NCBI GenBank assembly: GCA_003996215.1
Contig: QJPP01001645.1
Span: 124,001 to 188,000, forward strand
Length of the DNA: 64,000 nucleotides
Source of the DNA: Jaltomata sinuosa
Lineage: Eukaryota; Streptophyta; Magnoliopsida; Solanales; Solanaceae
Direction of reading: 5' to 3'
The position numbers and the translations under genes were made by a program. Below the pieces are notes generated by a model. That model was not told the DNA's origin. It did not search any database and worked only from the letters and a program-made list of their open reading frames with translations. Shown here piece by piece: positions 56,010 to 64,000 of the stretch. Position 1 is the stretch's first letter. Each line of letters opens with the position of its first letter.

Positions 56010-56140
56010 CTCCTCACCCAAAAAGTGTATATTTTCTTGCTGATATTGCAACAATGCCATATGCTGATCTAATAGTCGACCATCGTCCTGGTACCTGTGC
56101 ATCAAAAGTCTCTTAGCAAAATTATGATCATTTGTATCAT
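56010..56140 (-). CDS. Candidate exon of an unidentified host gene
   Basis: On the minus strand a T-rich tract and CTTCTAG acceptor precede an open 131-bp exon that ends GAGGAG|GTATGTGG, a strong donor. It encodes FAKRLLMHRYQDDGRLLDQH followed by MALLQYQQENIHFLGEE, helical in character. Family not recognised. It lies downstream, on the same strand, of the open frame cut by the Copia element at 56516, and may belong to that gene, but the phases do not join directly, so an intervening exon or a wrong boundary is possible. Confidence 0.4.
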
Positions 56141-56323
56141 CTAGAAGCAGTGGTGAAAAAAAAACAATCTCGAAACACTGAAGCTTTCTTCCATCTCTTC
56201 TCAGAAGTATTATCTGAGTTCCATAACCATAGTCACAATGACATGATCATAAAATTGTATAAATCCCTGTTGTATATAATGATTGGTTTGGAAAAGACAA
56301 AAAAAATTGGGATTTATTATTTT

Positions 56324-56515
56324 AGCATCGGTTATTCCTCTTAAGGCCTCCCACTTCTCCAACTACCAAATGCTTGACCATATCAAAGATCAAATAAGAT
56401 ATTCGAGTGATGCTTTTGTTGGGCAGAGGCAATTTGGGAAATTTGGGCGACTTCAACTCATTTTTCCATCGAAATTCATCGTAAAGGACATATTCCGGTG
56501 GCTGCTTCGCGACCT
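56324..56515 (-). pseudogene. Host open frame, 3' part, interrupted by Copia
   Basis: The minus-strand frame continues from 63881-63937 across the Copia element without a shift: after removing the element and one copy of the duplicated 5 bp, ...TTTE + V joins AKQPPEYVLYDEFRWKNELK and KFPKLPLPNKSITR. It stays open to a TAA at about 56326-56324. Possible donors are at TTG|GTAGTT and GAA|GTGGGA. Not recognised as any family; protein-like composition and framing across the insertion are the evidence. Confidence 0.45.
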
Positions 56516-57714
56516 TGTTATACTCCTAAGATTTATTTTAATAATGACAAGCTAATCATCTACTCTATTACCAAAAACAACAAGCAGTACCAATGGAGCC
56601 AAATCAAAAAGACACAAAAGGAAAGAGGATTGAGCAAATCCCGAAATCAAGGAGGAGGAGATCTCGCAGATGTTAAGACTACAAAGAAAGACAACAGGAT
56701 GATCTCTAGACAACAAGAAAAGTAGATCAAGTCATTCACTGCTAGCTGTGATTCAGCCACATCAATCACATGAAGATTCCAAAGAATGCAAATCAAATCA
56801 AGCATCCTCACAAGGAAATCTATCACGATCACATTGGAAGGAAGAATCACAGACATATCTGACAACTAACAAGCTGTACAAGGAAGAAAGAGAAATCAAG
56901 GATATTACAACATCTTATTAAGTATCGTTGATTGACTTAATAGAGCAGTGGATATCTTGGATTGACTAAATGTCAATCCTTGACTGAATAATCCACACAA
57001 GGAAGAAAGATATGTATAGAGATCAAGTTCACAATCAATTCCACAAGTCAAGGAGATCAAACATTATACAAGGAAGATAGATATCTCAAGATATGGGATG
57101 GATCGAATCAAGGATCTTTCATTTCACAAATGAAAGTAATATCATGGACATATCTGATATGGACATGATTTATTCAATCAAGGATTCTCATCAATGATCC
57201 TTGATTGAATGAATTCCCTTGGGTTTTCCTTTTGAAGAGCTACACCAAACCTACCCTCCAAAGTATAAAAGCCAACGTCATCAGATGGAGAAGTTATGCA
57301 ACTTCTCTTGAACTAGATCACTGTCTAGCTTTTATCTTTCATAATACTCTGTACTCTTTGAGTCTACAATTGTAATCAAAAAGAAAAAAAAAACATCAGT
57401 ACTAGTTATACAGGAAGAGGTTATGTCGTAGAACTAGATAAGAAGACAATCTGAGATTGTCAAAGAAAGATTGTTGTAATCACATCTCATCAAGAAGCTC
57501 AAAAGAAAATCCTTGAAACCCAATGGGACTGGAATAGGCACCATATTGGTGATTTGAACCAGTATAAAAATATTGTGTCTCTAATTACTTTCTATTTTTA
57601 TATAAGCTATCATATCTTGTCTATTAAACTAACCTGCAGGTGAGTCATCTAGTGCGTAGCCACAGTCGACTTGGTGGGAAAAAAAATTTAGTTCACCCCT
57701 CCTCTTGACTTTTA
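56516..57714 (+). repeat. 5' LTR
   Basis: TGTTATACTCCTAAG ... TTGACTTTTA; the terminal CA has become TA. TATA box TATAAAA at 57264-57270. Confidence 0.92.
57264..57270 (+). promoter_or_regulatory. TATA box of the LTR promoter
   Basis: TATAAAA in ccaaagtataaaagccaac; conserved at 63430-63436 in the 3' LTR. Confidence 0.75.
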
Positions 57715-57716
57715 AT

Positions 57717-57728
57717 TGGTATCAGAGC
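57717..57728 (+). other. Primer-binding site, initiator tRNA-Met
   Basis: TGGTATCAGAGC two bases after the 5' LTR, exact match to the usual Copia primer. Confidence 0.93.
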
Positions 57729-57772
57729 AGGTCTCACATCCAAGTGCCGAACAGCATGTGAGAAAATATCAA

Positions 57773-59270
57773 ATGGCAGCATACAAAATTCCCGGAGCAA
57801 TACTGCAAGGAAGACAATCATCAAATAGACCTCCCTACTTCAAATGACAATACTATTCTCACTGGAAGGAAAGATTCAAAATCTTTGTGCAAGCAAATAA
57901 TTTCCAAGCCTGGGTTGTGATAAAGAAAGCACCAAAACCTAATCCTGGAATCACAACAAAAGATTCGACAAGCAAAGTCGATCTGGAAACCTTTGAAATC
58001 ACAAAGAAACAATAAGAGATAATTCAAACTAATGTTAGGGCTATAAATTTGCTATATTGTGCAGTTAGCATATCAGAATATGACAAGATCTCCACCTGTG
58101 AAACTGCAAAGGAAATGTGGGACAAACTAGAGGTTACATATGAAGGAACTACTAAAGTGAAGGAAGCTAGGATCAGTGCCCTGGTAAACGAATATGAACT
58201 GTTCAAAATGGCAGATGAAGAATCTATTGAAAAATGTTTTCACTATTCAGCAAAATCGTAGGAGAACTTAAATCTCTGGGAATGGTCTATTCAAATGGAC
58301 TGCAAGTCAGGAAACTCATCAAAAGTCTTCCTATGATCTGGGAAACTAAGGTCACCATCTTTGAAGATGGAGACCTAGAAAACATGACTTATGACAAGCT
58401 ACAAGGAAATTTGATGGCCTACGAATAAAATCATATCAACAGGCATCTCAAGGAGGAAAAGAAGAAAAATGTTGCTTTTAATGCAATATCTCAGGAAGAT
58501 ACAGTGGAAGCAATTGACGAGGAATGAAATGAAGCACTAGCTCTAATCAATAGAGGAGTTAGACATATGTTGAGATAAAAGCACCAGAAATCGCAATCAA
58601 ACAATAAAGAAAATAAATATCCAAGGAATGACGACAGATGTTACCACTGTGGCAAACCAGGACACATCAAGCCAAACTGTCCGAAGATGAAAAGGAAAGG
58701 TATTCAGAAGAACAACAGTTCAAAGAACTTTGGAGCCTGGAGCGGTGAAGAAGCCTCAGAAGATGAATCAACTGAAATTTCCAATATTTGCTTCATGTCT
58801 ATCGGTGAAGTAAGCGAGGTAAGATACCCTGATTGTCCAAACTGCTCAAATATTCAAACCTCTCTTGATTTGGTTACCGACGATCTCCAGAAGCTTATTG
58901 ATGAATACAATAAGCTTGCTATAGAAACAAGGACTGGCAAATTCTTCTTGAAGCAAGTCAAATTGAAGTAGCCTTGCTTGAGGAAGAACTTGGTGAAGTT
59001 AAGATGCATTTAAACAATCCAAAGAAATCACCCAGTCAATGCTCAGTTAAAACTCACATATCTTCTCAAAAGAATCAAAAAATGAATACTTTTCAAACTC
59101 CTCAAATGGCTCTCGCTCTGCCAAAAGTTCTTTCAGTCATTATAAATCTACATACTTTACTTGTGGAAAAATTGGTCACAAAGCTTTTAACTGTAGAAGA
59201 AATCATCCTGGAAAATGGGTTTAGAGACCTAAAGATAACAACACTAACCATCAAGAAAAATACTTGAGTA
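57773..59270 (+). pseudogene. Copia gag, Sirevirus-like, broken
   Basis: ATG 57773 (MAAYKIPGAILQGRQ), TGA near 57845 where a Trp is expected. The conserved gag core is CETAKEMWDKLEVTYEGTTK followed by SALVNEYELFKM, with a shift near 58240. The zinc knuckle CYHCGKPGHIKPNCP (58639-58680) is intact. After it come an acidic stretch, CPNCSNIQTSLDLVTDDLQK and a second degraded Cys/His-like region to about 59215. Stops at 58011, 58426, 58527, 58576 and 58969. Gag builds the particle and packages RNA in the active element. Confidence 0.85.
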
Positions 59271-59279
59271 CCTAAAAGA

Positions 59280-62200
59280 AACTGATTTACTTATTTTGTA
59301 GGAACACTCCAGAAAGACATACAAAAAGGGTATGTGGGTAATAGAAAGTGGGTGTTCTAGACATATGACAGGCAAAAGGAGAATTTCAAATCAGTAAAAG
59401 ATATTAGTGGTGGATATGTGAGATTCAGAGATAATGCTAAAGAAGAATTAGTAGGAGTTGGATCTACAACTATAAGTCCCACATGTGACTTAATTGGAGT
59501 ATACTTAGTTGATGGGCTCAAGCATAATCTTCTCAGCATTAGTCAACTATGTGAAGCAGGATTTGATGTGCTCTTCAATGCTATTAGATGCACTATCAGC
59601 AATGTAGCAAAGAACATTTCCATAATAGGAGATCGGGTTGAAAACATTTATGTTTTAAATAATGTTGATTTACCTACTTTAACCTGTCTCACTGCTTTAT
59701 CTTGTGATCCTTGATTATGGCATAGAAAACTTGACATGCAAGCATGCATGCTATTGAGAAGCTTTCTAGACTTGAACTTGTAATCGGTTTGCCTCAGCTA
59801 AAGTTTGAAAAGGATCACATTTGTGATGCTTTCCAACTTGGCAAACAGACTCGAACTTCCTTCAAGGTCAAATATATCGTGAGCACAACCAAACCCCTCC
59901 AACTTCTTCACGTGGATCTCTTTGGTCCCATCAGGACTGCTAGTATTGGAGGAAAGAAATATGCTTTTGTCATTGTTGAATATTTTTCCAGATTTACTTG
60001 GGTTATTTTTCTTTCTCACAAACATGAAGCTTTTGCTAACTTTGAAGTGTTTTATAGAAAAGTTCAAAGAGAAGCAGGTTATTTCATCTCTACTATTCAC
60101 AGTGACCATGGAGGAGAGTTTGAGAACAACGTCTTTGAATACCTATACTCAAAGCAAGGCATCACTCAGAACTTCTCATCACCTCTCTCACCCCAACAAA
60201 ATAGAGTAGTGGAGAGAAAGAACAGATCACTTCAAGACACTGCTAGAACTCTACTGCACAAACAAGGTCTACCTGATTACTTCTGGGCTAAAGCTGTATG
60301 CACAACTTGCCACATCCTAAACAGGTGTCTAATCAAACCTATCTTAAAGAAGACTCCATATGAACTGTGAAAAAGAAAGAAGCCTAACATTGGCTGTTTT
60401 CATCCCTTTGGATGCAAGTGCTTCATCCATAATAATGGTAAAAATAATTTGGTTAAGTTTGATCCGTGAAACAATGAAGGTATATTTTGGGTTACTCTCC
60501 TTCTAGTCGTGCTTTTAGAATTTTCAATAAAAGAACTCTAAGTGTTGAGGAATCTGTTCATGTAGTTTTTGATGATTCTAACCCAAGTATTCAGACTTCT
60601 AGTAGTTTCAATATTGATAATGAACAGGTACAGAAGTTGACTCCTCAAAAATCAAATCATTCTACTAATCCAGTCAAGATACTAGAGTCAACTATGCCTG
60701 AGCATGAATCGAATATCACAGATCCAGTTAAAATAAATGTTCCCGGAGAATGGAGACATAATGTAAGTTACCCAAATGACTTCATTATTGGAGATCCAGC
60801 TGAGAAAATGCAGACTAGAGCATCATTACGAAAATAAGCCTCAATATCTCTCATTTCTCAACTTGAACCAAAATAAATAAATGAAGATTTAGAAGATGAA
60901 TCATGGATACATGCCATGAAGGAAGAACTGGATCAATTTGAATGAAATCAAATATGGACTCTTGTCAAACGACCAAACAATCACTCTGTGATTGGCACGA
61001 AATAGGTATTTCAGAACAAGCTAAATGAAGAAGGTAAGGTAATCAGGAAAAAAAAACAAGACTAGTAGCTCAAGGCTACTCACAACAGGAAGGTATTGAC
61101 TTTGATGAAACTTTTGCTCTGGTAGCAAGGTTAGAATCTATTCGTATATTGTTAGCCTATGCCCCTTTTAAATTCTTTAAGCTTTTTAAATGGATGTTAA
61201 AAGTGCTTTCTTAAATGGTTTCATTAAAGAAGAAATTTTCGTTAAACAACCTCCAAGCTTTGAAAATCCATCTTATCGTGATTATGTTTTTAAACTATCT
61301 AAAGACATTTATGATCTTCAACAAGCCCCCAAGGCTTGGTATGACAGACTTAGTAACTTCTTACTAAGTAATGAATTTCAACGAGAAATTGATACCACTC
61401 TTTTTACAAAAAAGCTAGATGCTAGCATTCTTAATGTTCAAATATATGTCGATGATATTATTTTTGGTAGCTCTAACCCATTTCTATGTGAGAATTTTGT
61501 AAATCTTATGAAAGGAGAGTTTGAAATGATCTTGATGGGAGAACTCACATTCTTCCTTGGACTACAAATCAAACAGTCATCACGTGGAACCTTCATCGGT
61601 CAAAGCAAGTATACAAAAGAACTCATAAAGCAGTTCAGAATAGAAAAAGGAAAAGCTTTTGGAACCCTTATGAGTCCATCCACATGATTAGAAATAGATG
61701 CACCAGGAAAGGACGTAGATGAAAAGATATATCGAGAGATGATAGGATCTCTGCTATATCTAATAGCAAGCCGCCCAAATATCGTGTTCAGCATCTGCAA
61801 ATGTGCTAGATTTCAATCAGCACCCAAAGAATCCCATCGGCCATCAAAAGAATAATTTGATATCTCATTGGAACCCAAGAGCTTGGACTTTGGTATCCTC
61901 ACTCATCTAATTTTGAACTAATTGGTTATTCAGATGCAGATTTACAGATGATAAGATTGATATAAAAAGTACTAGCGAAACGTACCAAATTCTTGGGAAA
62001 GCACTAATATCTTGGCACAACAAGAAACAAACTTCCGTAGCTCTCTCTACTCCTGAATCTGAATACATTGCAGTTGGTAGTTATGGTACTCAATTATTAT
62101 GGATGATGCATCCATTACTTGATTTTGAATTATCTTTTGAATTTGTTCCAATCTTATGTGATAACACCAGTGCAATTAGTCTTTCTAAATATACTATGCA

Positions 62201-62384
62201 TCATTCTAGGGCTAAGCATATAAATATTAAGCATTATTTTATTAGAGACCATATTAAAAATGGAGATTTTGTGCTTGAATTTATTAATTCTAAAAATTAA
62301 TTTGCTGATATTTTTACCAAACCTTTTTTGAAAGAAAGATTTTGTTTCCTTAGAAATTGTCTTGAAATTACCTGTTTTAATTAA
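59280..62384 (+). pseudogene. Copia pol, broken
   Basis: Protease motif WVIESGCSRHMTG has Glu for the catalytic Asp (59344-59346). A GAG-pre-integrase relic (LWHRKLDMQA) is near 59717. Integrase keeps its acidic residues (HVDLFGP, HSDHGGEFEN, VVERKNRSLQD) in an open frame 59744-60370. RT is split by stops and shifts at 60943, 61002 and about 61050-61190, then runs openly with DVKSAFLNGFIKEEIFVKQP and intact YVDD at 61445-61456. RNase H is degraded (LSTPESEYIAVG, CDNTSAISLSKYTMHHSRAK, ADIFTKPF), ending at TAA 62384. Confidence 0.9.
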
Positions 62385-62660
62385 TTCTCCTGCCATTCTT
62401 ATACCCCTAACTCTATCTGCTCTTCCTTTATCAGTTTCTTCTTATGACCCTTTATATATTATTTGGTATGTGCTATCTGTTCTGTGCTATTTGCTCTTTG
62501 TGTTCTTTTTTATTATGCCAAAGGGGGAGAAAATATACTCACAAATTCAAAAAGCAAATGGGAGCTAAGCATTGGAGCACCAAGACAGGGGGAGCTAACC
62601 AACTGAACAGGGAAGTCAACTACATATAAATTTATATCTTTATTTTTGTCATTAATTAAC

Positions 62661-62674
62661 AAAAAGAGGGAGAT
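62661..62674 (+). other. Polypurine tract
   Basis: aaaaagagggagat directly before the 3' LTR. Related purine runs occur upstream at about 62520 (aaagggggagaaaa) and 62586 (cagggggagc), a multiplication also reported for Sireviruses. Confidence 0.8.
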
Positions 62675-63880
62675 TGTTAGCCTCCTAGGATTTATTTTAA
62701 TAATGACCAAGTCTAATCATCTACTCTATTACAGGAAATAACAAGTACTACCAATGAAGCCAAATCAAAAAGGCACAAAAGGCAAGAGGATTGAGCAAAT
62801 CTCGAAATCAAGGAGGAAAAAATCCCGCAGATCTTAAGCCTACAAGGAAAGACAACAGGATAATCTCTAGACAACAAGGAAAGTATATCAAGTCATTCAG
62901 CACACTGCTAGCTATGACTGACCCACATCAATTACATGAAGATTCCAAAGAAGTCAAATCAAATCAAGCATCCTAACAAGGAAGTCTATCACGATCACAA
63001 TGGAAGGAAGAATCATGGACATATCTGACAACTAACAAGCTGTACAAGGAAGAAAGAGAAATCAAGGATATTACAACTTCTTATTAAGTATCGTTGATTG
63101 ACTTAATAGAGCAGTGGATATCTTGGATTGACTAAATGTCAATCCTTGACTGAATAATCCACACAAGGAAGGAAGATATGTATAGAGATCAAGTTCACAA
63201 TGAAGTCCACAAGTCAAGGAGATCAAACATTATACAAGGAAGATAGATATCTCAAGATATGGGATGGATCGAATCAAGGATCTTTCATTTCACAAATGAA
63301 AGTAATATCATGGACATATCTGATATGGACATGATTTACTCAATCAAAGATTCTCATCAATAATCATTGATTTAATGAATTTCCTTGGGTTTTCCTTTTG
63401 AAGAGCTACACCAAACCTACCCTCCAAAGTATAAAAGCCAACAGTGTCAGATGAAGAAGTTATGCAACTTCTCTTGAACTAGATCATTGTTTAGCTTTTA
63501 TCTTTCATAATGCTCTGTACTCTTTGAGTCTACAATTGTAGTCAAAAAGAAAAAGAAAAATTATGTACCAATTATACAAGAAGAGGTTGTGTCGTAGAAC
63601 TAGAGAAGAAGACAATCCGAGATTGTCAATGAAAGATTGTTGTAAACACATCTCATCAAGAAGCTCAAAAGGAAACTCTTGAAACCCAAGGGGACTGGAA
63701 TAGGCACCATATTGGTGATCCGAACCAGTATAAAAATATCGTGTCTCTCATTACTTTCTGCTTTTATATAAGCTATCATATTCTGTCTATTAGACTAATT
63801 TGCAGGTGAGTCGACTAGTGCATAGTCACAGTCGACTTGGTGGAAATAATTTTTAAATTCACCCCCTCTCTTGACTTTCA
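62675..63880 (+). repeat. 3' LTR
   Basis: TGTTAGCCTCCTAGG ... TTGACTTTCA. Closely similar to the 5' LTR with scattered substitutions and small indels. Confidence 0.92.
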
Positions 63881-63937
63881 GACTTCAGTTGTAGTTCCGA
63901 CGTTTTCAGAATCCAAGGGTGAGCTGCTTCTTCCGGG
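63881..63937 (-). pseudogene. Host open frame, 5' part, interrupted by Copia
   Basis: The minus strand has an acceptor-like CATGGTAG ending at 63938, then 19 open codons (RSSSPLDSENVGTTTEV) that run straight into the Copia target duplication and continue in frame at 56510. See 56324-56515. Confidence 0.45.
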
Positions 63938-64000
63938 CTACCATGATTTCATCTAGTTTACTTCTAGTCCATTATTTTGGACTTAGACTCCTTTGTTTTT

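Larger units (their letters stand above)
56516..63880 (+). mobile_element. Full-length Copia retrotransposon (Sirevirus-like gag), decayed
   Basis: LTRs 56516-57714 and 62675-63880, initiator-Met primer site, gag, pol in Copia order, purine tract. Target duplication GACCT / GACTT (56511-56515, 63881-63885) with one mismatch. Stops are spread over gag and pol. Gag has a long part after the zinc knuckle with a second Cys pair and a helical segment, as in Sirevirus gag; no envelope-like ORF follows pol. It lies inside a minus-strand host-like open frame. Confidence 0.92.

Noticed and set aside
1..64000. CRISPR arrays, bacterial operons, riboswitches
   Set aside because: The spliced RPB11 gene and plant transposons show a plant nuclear genome. 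Tandem repeats lack spacers of unique sequence and belong to LTRs.

Overview
The window is plant nuclear DNA, most likely from a Solanaceae genome. It is AT-rich, it carries several TS-family SINEs (with the CAACAA/TTG-repeat tail first described in tobacco), it has Stowaway, Tourist-like and hAT-type MITEs, and most of it is decayed LTR retrotransposons. The genus cannot be fixed from this sequence. The one host gene recognised with confidence is the RNA polymerase subunit gene RPB11/NRPB11 on the minus strand (31795-33796, four exons with matching splice phases). Other host-like coding pieces are a three-exon 3' end at 5284-6396, a two-exon 3' end at 15163-16149, and an open frame at 56324-56515 / 63881-63937 that is split by a retrotransposon. 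None of these three was identified.

Layout. 1-3805: minus-strand non-coding LTR element with a tRNA-Asp primer site; its 3' LTR is cut by the window edge. 3806-8712: intergenic DNA with a gene remnant, a SINE and a Stowaway MITE. 8713-11602: complete minus-strand, gag-only Copia-type element with target duplication GTTAT. 11603-19600: mostly intergenic, with a SINE, a candidate small gene and a Tourist-like MITE. 19601-26554: a TS SINE split by a full-length Copia element (target duplication GGGTG), whose reverse transcriptase is in turn split by an hAT-type element (8-bp duplication GTGTGACA). 26555-29951: five MITEs (one Stowaway nested in another), a perfect hairpin, a 25S rDNA fragment and a long TA microsatellite. 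31795-33796: RPB11, with a fold-back MITE and a SINE in intron 3.

34805-48130 is a tandem array LTR-internal-LTR-internal-LTR of a non-autonomous element with long LTRs. By LTR and primer-site orientation it lies on the minus strand. Each internal region lacks gag-pol. Instead it carries an antisense (plus-strand) ORF that resembles the plant transposon protein family, with a 5' leader intron and clusters of a 12-bp palindrome around it. 48131-55564 is a 5'-truncated Copia element on the plus strand that carries an extra sense ORF of about 730 codons between pol and the 3' LTR. That ORF has a segment resembling the same family, a basic NLS-like region and a C-terminal coiled coil. 56516-63880 is a complete Copia element (Sirevirus-like gag) that interrupts a minus-strand open frame.

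Every retroelement gene here has stops, frameshifts or catalytic-site changes, so none looks autonomous now. The most unusual content is the pair of accessory ORFs in two unrelated LTR families (antisense in one, sense in the other) and the short palindromes that mark each family: TGACGGNCCGTCA, GGGACCAGGTCCC and CCGCTATAGCGG.
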